A stretch of 64,000 nt of DNA from Pholis gunnellus (Eukaryota > Chordata > Actinopteri > Perciformes > Pholidae): NCBI GenBank assembly GCA_910591455.2, contig OU342806.1:14291426-14355425 (forward strand), written 5' to 3'. Below are positions 1 to 11,743 of this stretch, piece by piece. The translations under genes and the position numbers were made by a program. The notes beneath the pieces are model-generated. The model saw nothing but the letters and a program-made list of their open reading frames with translations. It did no database searches and was not told the origin of the DNA. How positions within the stretch are numbered: the first letter of the stretch is position 1; every line of letters starts with the position of its first letter.

Positions 1-1376
1 CTGACTTTCATGGATGCTACATCAATATCTGACTTTCACAATAACCGCAAAAGCAAACAGCATCCAAGGTGTTTTCCAGTTTTTGTTTTTCCTTGCCTCC
101 TCTTCAACTCTAACCTGTTTACCCAGATCACTGCAGCGCTTTCAATTCAACCCTCAGTGCACTTTAGGGAAGGTTTGCCAGCAGAGAGAGAGAGACAGAC
201 GTTCAGGCTATGTGTGTCACCCAGTGTGGATTCAATAGGAGTGGTGGTGGTGGTGGTGGTGGTGGTGTGGGTGTTCCTTTAAAACAGACTGCTGTGTCAC
301 ACGGCTACATAGTCAGCATAGCTCCCTGTTTAGACGGCGCACGTCCCTCCTCCCACCTGCAGCTCTCTGCTCCACTGATATCAGCTGGAGCTGCTGAGTC
401 AGAACGGGGGGATCTGTCTGAACTTCCTAAACTCACAGCCCCATATTGTGATGATGATGAGAAGGAGCTGCTGTAAAGGTGTTAACAATTAATACATCAT
501 TACTTCTCTACATTAATAATGAGATATATGATCATTGTAAACAAAAAACGACTATACCACAGCTGAAAGGACAGTAAGCGTTTGCACCTGCCACTGCTTC
601 TATTTTGAAATCTAAAACTCCAGTATGCAGGATTCTGTGGTATTTATGGCCTGATATGATTACGTTTAACATTGTCTAGCTTACGTCATCATTGAATTTG
701 CTTAAAATGTGCCTGCTCTCTACACTTCTATGCTTGCTTGCACATTATATATAAAACAATTCAACACTTTTTAATATGCATGTCTGATAATGATTCCATC
801 GTAGACTACTGAACCAGACTAATAAAACCAGACTAACTGCAAAGAAACGTTTATTATCCATAAAAGTCACATGCAAGACTCTTGACCTCAGTATTTCTAA
901 AGGCCTGGCTACAACTGGGATACTTCTAGCAAAGTCATTTCAGAGTACATTACACAAATGTATAAATACATTTCACCAGTTTCTGGTTGCAGGACAGTTA
1001 AATCATGTGGTCTGTTTTGAACAGTTACTGTGTTTTGTTTTTTTTCAGAGCAACATCCTCCATCCACAGATAACAACCTATGTGTTTACTGTCAAGCCAT
1101 CAACAGTACAATCACTTTTAATGTGTGACATCCAGTCATGACCTCAAGGCCGCAGGAAGTTGTATTTTTGATTGGGGTGTTGCAGTCTAATAACCAAGCT
1201 CCAACTAATCTCAGGCTCCTTGAACGTTGCATGTTACTATTTGGGAACATTAAAGGTCGACTTCATCCCATTTCTGGGTTTTTCCAATGGAAATGCCCAC
1301 TCAAGTGTGAGCAACAAGCAGTGACGAACAATGCTGATGCGCAGAAGCAAAACATATTATGGCCAACTTGACACAC
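1..1376. other. No recognised gene; short GTG repeat
   Basis: I see no gene here that I can support. A short (GTG)n tract lies at about 241-269. An open stretch ending in TAA at 474-476 follows an acceptor-like pyrimidine-AG at about 359, but its translation matches nothing I know, so it is not called. Confidence 0.5.
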
Positions 1377-1620
1377 ACTGTAAAAAGAAAAAGGTCAAAT
1401 GACTAGCAGCAATGGCTGCCAAACAAAAACTGTAAAATTAAGGTAAAATATCTTAATTCAAATTAAAGGCGAAAACCATAAATTTACGGAAATTTCCATT
1501 AAAGGTTTTGCAGTGAAACACTGTTATTTTACAGATTTTTGTATATAATTTTAAAAAACTGAAAAACTACTGTAAAAATTTAGAGTTATTTTCCATAAAA
1601 TTAGGATTTTATTTTACAGT
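1377..1620. repeat. AT-rich MITE-like element with short inverted ends
   Basis: The stretch starts with CACTGTAAAAA and ends with TTTTACAGT, so its ends are imperfect inverted repeats, and the interior is very AT-rich. Such CTGTAAAA/TTTTACAG ended elements are common small non-autonomous DNA repeats in fish genomes. No clear target-site duplication could be defined, so the exact borders and family are uncertain. Confidence 0.4.
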
Positions 1621-2981
1621 ATAGGACCACCTAAAAAGTGTGCGCTATATTTAAAATATTTTTCACAGCTTTACCTTTCCATCAAACAGCCTTTTTCGAT
1701 GGGGAACTGACGCCATTCGCTCTCTTCAAAGCCACAAGACTTCTTTGACAAAAGCCGTAATTTTACCTCGCATAACGCTGGAGTTGCTGGTTGACGGCTA
1801 CCTCGTTTGGTTAGTTAGTGAGTGTTATTGTGTGACTTTTGGAACATGGCGTACATCGCTTAGCTTTCAGTATTCCTGTCTGCTTCTCCAAACTGGCAGC
1901 GTGCTGACTGCCATCTAAGTTTCTATAGGTAATACACTGACTATGGATTTGTACCATATACAACCACATTAGCCGGGTACATTTACCATGCAGGACTCTA
2001 CGTCGGAAGACCTTTTTAGAAGGGCTTAGGAAAAAAGCCATTTGATGCTAAAATGTATTTAATTTCTTATTTAAATACATAAGGAACACTCCTGAAAAAC
2101 CACAAAATTATATAAAAACACAAAAAAAAATAATGGATCCACCCTTTCAGTATGCAAGGTGTTCCTGTTTGTTTTGGATCTCCGAACTCAACCCTCATGT
2201 CTCCATCCAAAACGCAGCTCAACATCTCCCAGTCTTTCTACGTGGGGCTCTGGAAATAGAAACTATTTTGCTGTCACAGCAAAAGCTTGGCATGGCCACA
2301 AGGTCATAATAGATAGCTGTGCCTTGTTGTGGGCTGCTATTACGTCTGATTAGTCGCAGACGGCTAGCCAAAATAGTCAAAATAGCCCTGATAAAGCCGT
2401 GCTGAATGACAGACAACTGACCTGAAAGGACCTGCTAACTATTTTAAAATGTTAATTTAGCTTTGATGACTGAGCATTCTCCTCTCAGCCTCACTATCAT
2501 AACCTCCAGTCACAAAAGAGAACAATTAGGAGAGTTACAACAATAAATATGATTTCATTTGTTATTTAGACCTCATGAAGCCTGCATTAAAGTTTCCCTC
2601 AATGAAGTCTATTGTGAAGGCATAAACATGGAGATGATTTGATGATATTTTAACACATGAAGACCTGCTAGATGGGATCTCTTGCAGGATTCCTAAAGGG
2701 CTCACTGGAGCTGGAGGCTGCTTTGAGGAAAAAGACCAGTTTTAATGTCAAATAGCAACGATATGATCAATTAACAGAGCTCATGGGGAAATGAGACAGA
2801 TTGAAGTGAATAAGTGAAAACAACCAAAGTCTGCTGACTGTGCTGAAAACATGGGACATATGCATAAACATGAAGAATACATGTATGAGAAGTAGTCTTC
2901 CTGAATGAACTTTATCCAAGCTTCATTTCCTTTCATTCACAGTATAAGCTGCAAAATGAACCCTCTCTCAAACAAGCCAAG

Positions 2982-3074
<93 letters not shown>

Positions 3075-4030
3075 AAGTTTTCTTATCCAACGAATAGCAA
3101 TCACCACCATCAATTACAGAGTAATATTCAGATCAAAACATTCAGTTATGAAAAGCTACTGAGTGATGCCACTGACTGTGTGTGAGGACATGTGTAGGAG
3201 TTTTGGATATCAGGCTGCGGGTTCTCTGGAGGAAAGAGAATGAAGGGTGGCCACAGGTGGACCCCTGCTGTCAGATAGCGGGTCAGCATCAAGCTTCAAA
3301 CACAAGACTAGAGCTCCCACTAGTGGATAAGATGAGTAGAAACAACAAAAACATGTGTCAGGCTGTGTTGTCATGAATCTACTGGGCCCTCTGACAGGCT
3401 ATATTGTACTTGGGCTAAACTACTGTGGCTGGCCGCTCTGGCTTGATTAGGCATATTCATCTTGATGCAATGGCCATGGCCCGCTCAGTAGTCCAGCCGT
3501 CATCACTGCTTATCTAGCTTACAAATAGTTACTAGTTATATCAGAAACTTATTAACACCATTCTCTGACCTAATGTACCTCTAAGACAATCAAAATGCAT
3601 GTTGAAATCATCCCCTGCATGTCTCTGCTGTGATGTCCTCATCCCAATGTCCAATGTCAGTCTACCTTCACATATGAGCAACCTGTTGTCCCTCTTTGAA
3701 GACAGTCTGCTCCATATTATACTACTTATAACCTGTTGTATTATAAACTCAGTGTCACTTCTTGCAGCATAAATGTGTTAGAGGAATGAAACGGCATGTG
3801 TTGGGCATGTAAGCTAAAATGTCATAACATCATTTGCACCAAAATTTGAGGATGTTACTAATTCCTTTGTGAAACCTACCTCCCCCTGCTGTAGTGTAGA
3901 ATAGACACAAAGCAACCATCCATAGAAAGGGTTCTCAGGTCTGGACCATCTGAAACAGACAACAACAAGCTCGCTCTGTACACAGAACCCACAGCAGTGC
4001 TGACTATCATTCACCATTGACACTGATTGT
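1621..4030. other. Intergenic, no gene seen
   Basis: No exon or RNA gene was recognised apart from the CA microsatellite near 3 kb. The open frames here are short, unrelated to families I know, and lack convincing splice context. Confidence 0.5.
2984..3073. repeat. (CA)n microsatellite, about 45 units
   Basis: Uninterrupted CA dinucleotide run of about 90 bp. Short ORFs reading through it (poly Thr-His) are artefacts. Confidence 0.97.
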
Positions 4031-4032
4031 TA

Positions 4033-4048
4033 AGTTTCACTTTCTTTT
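4033..4048 (+). promoter_or_regulatory. ISRE upstream of IFI44-like copy A
   Basis: The sequence AGTTTCACTTTCTTTT matches the interferon-stimulated response element consensus AGTTTCNNTTTC exactly. It sits about 90 bp before the proposed start codon at 4136, a normal promoter-proximal place for an interferon-induced gene. IRF9/STAT or other IRF binding is inferred from the family's known induction, not shown by the sequence. Confidence 0.75.
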
Positions 4049-4135
4049 CCTCAGAAAGGGAGTCGCCTCTCTTGTTTCGTTCCGTACTATCCTCTTGACG
4101 GCTGTTGGTCGCCACTTCTACATGCAGCGGTTATC

Positions 4136-7100
4136 ATGCAGAAACAAAACGGAGAAAAACTCAGGTAACATATAGTTCATGTTAATGTTTAATAAGTTAA
4201 TGTTAAAAACCAAGGTAATGTTTATCATGCAACGCTGAGTTACGCAGGTGAACTCAACGCTAGTTAAGTTTCACGAAGGGTGTCAGTTAAGAAGAACGTT
4301 AGACTGTAAAGCTATCCACTGTGTTGTAGACTTTATCTCATGCTTGCAGCAATACCGGGTGATATTTAAGAAACTGCATGTGTTAACTTAGTTAGCTTCA
4401 ACTGGGTCAATTATATAAGTGTACATGAAGGTGCTTGTTGGCAGAAAAATGTAATCATTTTTCTCCATGAGAAATCTCCATATTGTGGAAAATAAAGCAA
4501 ATTTGAATCCTGTATACTTATCTGATCTAATGTTGTGCTTTACTACTATAACTGATATCAAAAGATTCACATTGAGAAAAATGTCCATCAAAGAAACCTA
4601 AAGCTCTTTTTCAAAAATATAAAACCCCCAAATGTTCTTTTTACTATGATAAAGAATAGAAAACCTTTGGGTATGTTTGGCCTTTTTTCGTTGACAGGTG
4701 ACTTCACAAAAGAGTCAATCATACAAGTAACAGTTAGTTATTCAGCATTTTCTGTCAGTTGACTGGTTGCTTAATGGATTAATCATCTTAACAATGAACT
4801 TAAAACTAATAAAAAAGAGGCAGTTTGATGTGAAGTGGGGAGTGTGTATTGTCTTGACACTTCACATGACTTCCTGACTTTCTCTGAGGTTGTGCAAAGG
4901 GACTAATGTCCTCCAGTAATAGGCAGTTGAATCAGGAGTTTCATATCAAAGGCACCAGTCTTTCAGAGGACTAGAGAGCAAATGCAAAAGAGCCTTTGTC
5001 CCAGTTTTATGACTAATTGGCAGACTTCCAATTTATGTTTGGCTTGTTTGTAGTAAGTATTTACTCTATGTCTCTATGCCAGTTTGATTCTTATAATAAC
5101 ACTTATATTATGTATTTCAATCATTAGTGCTCAACTCAAATTTCTTCACAAAACTATTTGGGAAACTCACTTTGATTTCTCTGTCTCAACAGCAGCAACT
5201 TTTAATCACATTTTAGGTCACATATATAGCATTTTAGGTGTAAGGCCTTTAACTAAGAACATTCAAGGTAATTTCAGCTCCTTTGTCTTTGTTATGCTCC
5301 TACTCTGATGCATGTTATTGTTTTCCTCATCAGGTCGGGTGGCTTTTCATTTGCTTTCACACCCCCATCTTTCAAAGTGCCATCTGCTCCGGCTGAACTT
5401 GCTATCGACAAGGTAGCGGGCGCCAAAGATTCTTCCAGCATAGTTACAGATGTCAGTTCAACAGAGAGAAGGGAGAACAATCATTTGTTTACATTCCCAG
5501 GTAAGTTACTGAACAGTTCCACACCAAGAAAACTGTCAAAGACCAGCACTGCCATTGAATATGTAGACAGTACAGTGGGTCACCACCCTGGTGTGTCTAC
5601 ATGTGGCCTCATACTTGTCTGTATTCAGTGTCTACACTTGTGTTAAATGTTGTGCAAACTTTGTGTGAATAGATGCTGTTGTTTCTGGAAATATCTGGAT
5701 GTGACATTACTGTGTGTTTTACCATTTATCCACATAATTACAAAAATACATTGAAATAACAAATTCATTTTGATAGTTAGATTTATTTTCATGTATTTCA
5801 CTCAGAAGAGGTGAAACATAGCAAACTGAATATTTGATTTAACCTTATCATCTTCTCCTCAGGAGCTCGACCAGATTTGCAATCTCAATGGAGAGACATG
5901 GAGTGGACAGAAGAGTGAGTACAAAAAATGACATTCAAGTCAAGTTTGCAACTATTTTAATCACTAGCAGTCAAATTAATATATTTCCCTTCATTTAAAG
6001 TGAAAAGTAAACCTATTTTAAACACTATCAACATATTACCGTTATTCCTTTCAACTCATTCAACTCCAAGCCTTTATTCTATTTATGTAAATTATGCTGA
6101 ACAGCAAGTATCTTACATTTTAATCTAGGCAAAAGAAGAGCCTGATGAAGACCGTCAGCTCCTACAAACCCAGCAGTGGCGAGGTGACTCAGGCTCAGGT
6201 TCTCCTCCTGGGTCCGGTCGGTTCTGGAAAGTCCAGCTTCATCAGTTCAGTCCAGTCGGTGTTTAATGGTAGAGTCACCAACCGAGCCATGGTGGGCTCC
6301 TCCTCGACCAGCTTCACCAAGAAGGTACAAGTAGAGCAGTAACTGAGAGAATTCACTAAAATATTTGACATTTATTTTGACCAAATGAGCTGAAAGACCA
6401 GTTTAAGTTTATTTGTAAATCATGCAAAATCTATCAAATTTGACTAAGACATCTGAACTCAATATCCACTTAATAGCTTTTCTTTCAATCTTATGGTCTT
6501 TGTTAGCAAATGGAGTTTGCCTGGTTGTCATGAAGTTGTCAACTCGATACACTCACCTGTGTTTCAGATGTTTTTTAAGTCAAGAATGTACTTTCACGCT
6601 CAATTCAATGTTAAATGCTGAACACAAACAAAAAATTTAATATAAATATATTAAAAAAAGATACCGACAAACAAGACATACACACATAAAAAGCAACATT
6701 AAACCAGAGTGTATCAAGTTTGTTCATCAGGAGACCGTATTGGTACAAACCTCCAACCAGCAGGTCTGTTGCCATGGTTTAGGCGTCCATCCCACTAACT
6801 TTGTTTTGTGCGTGTGTCAGCTGCAGTCCTTCAACATCCACGGTCAGAATAAAGAGGATCCTACTGGACTGGTTTTGTGCGATATGGTGGGCCTGGGAGG
6901 TGGAGGGATGACCGGACTGACCCTCCATGACATCATGTCCGTCATTAAAGGTCATGCGCCTGAGGGACACAAGGTAAGCAGGGTCGGTATTGTAATGTCG
7001 TAGTTTTAGCATTGCGCTAAAGATAGCAATGCTGGTGTATTGGTTGGTTGTTTGGTCCAGACTGAAATATTTCTCACCAACCACCAGATGGATTGGCACA

Positions 7101-8821
7101 GCATTTTATACAGACTCTCATGATTCCCAGAGGATGCATTTTATTGACTTTGGTGGTCCTCTGAGTTTTCTTCTAGCGCCACCATGAGGATAACATTTGT
7201 GGTTTTGAGTGATAGGTCTCAACCACCATTGGATGGATTGCCATGAAATTTGGTACAGACATTCATGTTCCCCTGAGGATAAATTGTAAGAGCTTTAGTG
7301 ATCCTCTTACTTTTTATCTAGCACCATCATTAGGTCAGAATTAGTTTAGTGCTAATTGCTAACACTCAACATGAGCTGTGTTGCTCTTCATTTCTCTCTC
7401 TCAGTTTAGCCCAGATCAGCCAGTGAGGTCCGAGACTGTGGGCTACGTGAAGAGGCCAAGCCTCAAAGACAAGATCCATTGTGTGGCCTTTGTGGTGGAC
7501 GCTTCTAAAATCCTGACCTACCCTAAAGGCCTCAGCACCACCTTCCAGCAGCTCCGGGAGCACATCAGTGACCTGGGTAAGAAAAGGAAAAACAAGCAGT
7601 TAAACACAAAGACATTTTCACGAACAGATGGAAGTTCCTTGTCAGACAAAATGGGCTTTGACTTTTGAAACCAAAGTGGAAAGGCAGTACTCTTAATTTA
7701 GTTTTCATTTGTTAGTTCATGATTTACACATTTATTCCATATTGCACAAAGATTTGACAGACCTGTTTATTTCTGTTGGATTTTGCTGTGGTTAGAACTG
7801 CAGAAGGACATAACAACTTTGGCTTTAAAACCTTTAGAAATCAACTGAACGCAAAGACTGTTGAAATCCTGAGTAATGTATTTCTCTGAAATGTAACAAT
7901 TACAAGCTGTTTTATTGCAATGAAACCTTAATGAACGCCTTGTATTCTGTCTGTTAGGTGTTCACCAGGTGGCTCTGCTGACCCACATTGACCAAATTTG
8001 TTCAGAAACGTACAAAGATGTCACCCATGTTTACAAGAGCCGCGTCATTCAGGACATGGTAGGTTGAAATTAACCTTTGAGAAGTGTATTGTGTATTGAG
8101 AAGTGTATTACATGTATTGTAATATAGCTCTCCAGACCCTGAGACTTTTCCTCAACATTTTCTGTAAATGAGAAATGGAAATGCACTAACCACCTGACCA
8201 TTAATGTATTGCATAATACAGACACTAAGGTTGTCATTTAGTCAACATAGCTTATCAACATGCCTGTGAGGACACAATGCTGAATAAGTAACTTACAATG
8301 TATTTAGTAAATTACTTGTAATGAAGATTTAGCTTTGATAATGTATTACCAGTACATTAATCTACTTTAATCTCAGTGGGTCCATTGTAAACCACTCTCT
8401 GTTTTTTTGTTTTTTACAATAAAGAAGTGAAGTAGTCAATCCCAATATAAAATGACCAACCAACAAAGGCTTGAAAACAGTCAGTAACTATCTGAATAGT
8501 TAATTTGTAGACTGTATTTTATTTTATTTTTCAATGCTGGAAAACAATGAGGAACTGCAGGCAGATCCTTTTTTTTTTTTTAAACCACACAAGATGAGAT
8601 GATCATTTGACATTTTTGTGTGTTTGCAGATGGGTAAAGCTGCAGCTCTGCTGGGTATGTCCACCTCCTACATCATCCCGGTGAGGAACTACTCGTCACA
8701 GCTGGACCTGGATGTGAACACTGATGTGCTTCTGCTTAGTGCCGTCGACCACATCCTGCAGTATGCTGACCTGTATTTCCAGGACAATACACCCCAAAAC
8801 ACAGGGCCAAAGATAGACTAA
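4136..8821 (+). CDS. ifi44-like: IFI44-like GTPase, copy A (8 exons, no TLDc)
   Basis: Exons are 4136-4164, 5334-5500, 5863-5914, 6129-6324, 6821-6973, 7405-7576, 7958-8058 and 8630-8821. All junctions are GT-AG and in phase, giving 353 aa. The first ATG that splices in phase (MQKQNGEKLR) was chosen as start. Residues about 10-65 form a Ser/Pro-rich leader (GFSFAFTPPSFKVPSAP). The GTPase fold follows: P-loop GPVGSGKSS, switch/G3 region CDMVGLGG, and a G4 position reading LLTHID where the sister copies have LLTKVD. The C-terminus is the conserved PVRNYSSQLDLD...DVLLLSAV block. IFI44 proteins are cytoplasmic interferon-induced factors of poorly defined biochemistry. Copy C has a TLDc domain in place of this leader. 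The last five coding exons match copies B and C in size apart from the variable 3' end. Exon 1 is the least certain part. Confidence 0.85.
7051..7345. repeat. Dispersed fish repeat, copy 1 (two tandem segments)
   Basis: Contains TTTGGTCCAGACTGAAATAT followed by GATGGATTG...ACAGAC...CATGA...CCTCTGA, then a second related segment with GGATGGATTGCCATGAAATT. The same words recur near 15.5, 31.3 and 37.2 kb, so this is an interspersed repeat inside intron 5 of copy A. I cannot name the family with certainty. Confidence 0.7.
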
Positions 8822-9063
8822 AACATTCATTTCTTTCTAAAAATATTGAAAAAGTCATCATTCACATTTAATTAACTGTTAAATCACAACAGTTAAAAAG
8901 CAACCTCAGGGATAAGGGGTTTTGTGTACAGGATTTGATCCTTTTTAAATATCAAAGCTACAGTTAAATCACATGATACACATAGTGGCTTCAAACTACC
9001 TTGTAAACCTTTACTCTCTTGTTATGTCTTTTACAAAATTATAATGGAAAAAACATAATTGAG

Positions 9064-9069
9064 AATAAA
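9064..9069 (+). terminator. Poly(A) signal candidate for IFI44-like copy A
   Basis: AATAAA lies about 240 bp after the stop codon of copy A. It is the first canonical signal I noticed downstream; cleavage here is inferred. Confidence 0.5.
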
Positions 9070-9779
9070 CCCAGAACTTTGATATCTTATTTGTAAGCGT
9101 GAACTATTCTTTTTATATCAGTGGGCAGTGAGCCTCATGTAAGAACCATTCATACAAACAGAAGTGTTTTTGAGTGGCAGTTTTCTCGCACTTTATTTTG
9201 CTTTATGTAGGAATGAAGTCTAGTGGTCTGGACTCTCCGAATCGGAGAGAATTACACATCTGCAAGCTAGATTAAAGCTTTCTCTGACGCTTTTGTTCCG
9301 GTAAATATTTGCTATTTACTTTACTAATATAATCTCTCTCTCTTTAAGCTAACGTTACTACATTACTTCAGCCTGTGGACCTACAATTGAAGCTAGCTGC
9401 ACCCTATTTTGATCAGTTCCTTTTTACACAGGTTTTCAGATAGATGGAGCAGGAGAATAAGAGAGAGAGGGTTCATTCGTGACACTCTGGGGCTCTGCTG
9501 ACACACTGGGGACACATATTTATGTTTAAAAAACATGAAAAGGTGCCTTTTGCATAAAAGGTGAACTTTAAGACTCTCAACAATTGCACGCCTCCTGATA
9601 CAAAATGCAGTTGCTAGGTGTTTTGTTTACAAATTCAAAGAGACAAGATCACATTTCTCATATCTTGCCTCTATTGATTGGTTGCCGGTCAGTTTTAGGG
9701 TTGATTGATTTTTATATTTTTCTGATGATGTTTAAAACATCTACTGGGAATTGCTGCTCCCCTACATACTAACACACTG

Positions 9780-10100
9780 TTGCCTCAGAGGCAGGACTCT
9801 CTGGCTGCTCCTAAATCCTGGATCGAGACCACAGTCCAGGGTCTCAGCAGTCAGGGCCTCTCAGCTCTGGAGCTCCCTGCTTGAAGATCTGAGTATTTTA
9901 AATCACACTTTTACATTAACCCCATGTTTTATTGGTTTCCTGCTCTATAGTGTCTTATCCATTTTGTTTGTTGAGTTCTCATTTTTTATTTATTTTTTTT
10001 GTAGTTTTTTTAGTAATTCCCTGAACTTATTTTAAAATATAATCATGTTTTGATCATGATTATTGTGTAAAGCTCCTTGTACCTTTGCTTTGAAAGATCT
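9780..10100 (+). repeat. LINE 3'-end remnant (probable)
   Basis: A translated stretch resembles the degenerate C-terminus of a LINE ORF2 protein (VRASQLWSSLLEDLS, compare the usual AVRAPQLWNSLPEDLR pattern). It is followed by a T-rich tail and GTAAAGCTCCTTGTACC, similar to the GTAAAGCACTTTGTAAC ends of fish LINEs. It is short and has lost most of its coding sequence. Confidence 0.45.
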
Positions 10101-10610
10101 TTTTTAAGGCTTTTTTGCCTTTATTTGACCGTACAGCTGAAACACTTTTAATCAGGCCGAAAATGTTCAATGAAAAGTAAACAACACTCTATGTGTCCTT
10201 TATCTACAAATCCTGATTCACTTATAATTTATTTTTTCAAGATCATTGCTGTCAATATTATTTATTCGTATACCATGTGTCTTTCACTATAATGGAGGAA
10301 AGAGCTTAAAAGTTCATTTAAAACTCAAATTTATTTTCATTGTTCAGTGTTAAATATCACATTATATACTGAATAATTTGGCCCAGCCCAAGCTCTCTAA
10401 GAAAACGAGGAAAAACTCCCCAAAATCCTGATTGCAGGAAAATGAGAAGAAACCTCGGGAAAGGCAATTCAGAAAGAGATCTCCTCTCCTCGGACGGCTG
10501 GGTGTGCTACAATATCTGCAAAAGCAGGAGTTCCTCACGTTCTCCTTCCTGTCAAAGAGAGAGAGCAGCATTAGTATTTGAATCACACTTATACATGACA
10601 TTAAATAATA

Positions 10611-10780
10611 TTAATATAATAATTCCAAATTTGGATGACAAATTTGGGTTGGTGTGCGTGTGTGTGTGTCTGTGTGTAGTGTTATGTTTTTTTTTAGCCA
10701 TGGGTGACTTCTGAGCTGCTCCAGGGTAGGACGCTGATTGGGGTCTTTGGTAAAACATCTTCTCAAGAAATCCTGGCAAT
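10611..10780 (-). pseudogene. Duplicated last exon of Pim-like kinase, stop lost
   Basis: From the acceptor CTCCAG at 10781-10786 the frame reads the kinase C-terminal segment DFLRRCFTKDPNQRPTLEQL then RSHPWLK, a duplicate of the intact gene's last exon at 11925-12016. The intact copy ends WLK-stop. Here a longer A run removes that stop and the frame runs on through a CA-repeat-derived tail to about 10611. No exon carrying the catalytic HRD or DFG motifs lies between it and the exon copies upstream, so on its own it cannot encode a kinase. Confidence 0.7.
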
Positions 10781-11077
10781 CTGGAGAGAAAGAAGGAGAA
10801 GAAAGGTGAGGGCGACGGCTACAGTGATCCATCAGAATGTCAACAGATATGTTTCTGCTGACATGTTCGTGAGTATGTTTCTCATTCTCACCGTCTTATT
10901 ATGTCTGTATATTCTAGCATAACCTTGTCCTGCAGAATGACGATGAAGGAGTTCCTCACGTTCTCCTTCCTGTCAAAGAGGCAGAGCAGTGTTAGAATTT
11001 GGATGAAAAGTTTGGGTTGGTGTGCGTGTGTGTCTGTGTGTAGTGTTCTGACATGTTCGTGAGTATGTTTTTCTTAC

Positions 11078-11251
11078 TTTTGGACAGCGTCTCGCTGATT
11101 CTCACACGGGTTCTCAAGAACTCGGTGGTCTCAAAATCGACATCACTGTAGAGTGTTTCAAATAGGACCACGCCCATCTGCCACACTGTGTTGGGTCCGG
11201 CTCTGTATCTACAACGACGAAACCACTCTGGGGGGATGAAAGCAGGAGTAC
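11078..11251 (-). pseudogene. Duplicated kinase exon, copy c
   Basis: A 174-nt exon unit encoding TPAFIPPEWF...TVWQMGVVLFETLYSDVDF, the activation-loop end and helix F/G region of a Pim-like kinase. Size and splice sites (CTAG acceptor, GTAAGA donor) equal those of the functional exon at 12124-12297. It starts 407 bp from copy b and is closer to b than to the functional exon (both read TLYSDVDFETTEFLRTR). With no catalytic-loop exon adjacent, it is a spare exon or pseudo-exon. Confidence 0.75.
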
Positions 11252-11484
11252 CTAGAATATACAGACATAATAAGACGGTGAGGATGAGGATGAGTATAAT
11301 AATTCCAATTACGAACGGGATGTTCTTTTGTAGCCTAACCTTGTCCTGCAGAATGATGAGGAAGGAGTTCATCACGTTCTCCTTCCTGTCAAAGAGGCAG
11401 AGCGATGACAGTGATGCACCAGAATGTCAACTGAAATCAACAGATATGTTTCTGCTGACATGTTCGTGAGTATGTTTTTCTTAC

Positions 11485-11658
11485 TTTTGGACAGCGTCTC
11501 GCTGATTCTCACACGGGTTCTCAAGAACTCGGTGGTCTCAAAATCTACATCACTGTAGAGTGTTTCAAATAGGACCACGCCCATCTGCCACACTGTGTTG
11601 GGTCCGGCTCTGTATCTATGATGATAAAACCACTCTGGGGGGATGAAAGCAGGAGTAC
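11485..11658 (-). pseudogene. Duplicated kinase exon, copy b
   Basis: Second 174-nt duplicate of the TPAFIPPEWF exon, with intact reading frame and splice sites. It keeps YHHRYRAGPNTVW, closer to the functional exon (YHHRYTAGPTTVW) at that point than copy c (RRCRYRAG). It could in principle be spliced as an alternative or repeated exon because the phases are identical, but a repeated kinase C-lobe segment would not fold normally. I treat it as part of a non-functional array. Confidence 0.75.
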
Positions 11659-11743
11659 CTAGAATATACAGACATAATAAGACGGTGAGGATGAGGATGA
11701 GTATAATACCAATTACGAACAGGATGTTCTTTTGTAGCCTAAC

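Noticed and set aside
361..476. Possible last exon ending TAPYCDDDEKELL-stop after an acceptor-like CCCACCTGCAG
   Set aside because: The acidic end looks gene-like, but I recognise no protein, no upstream partner exon is visible, and the same region contains a GTG repeat. Too weak to call.
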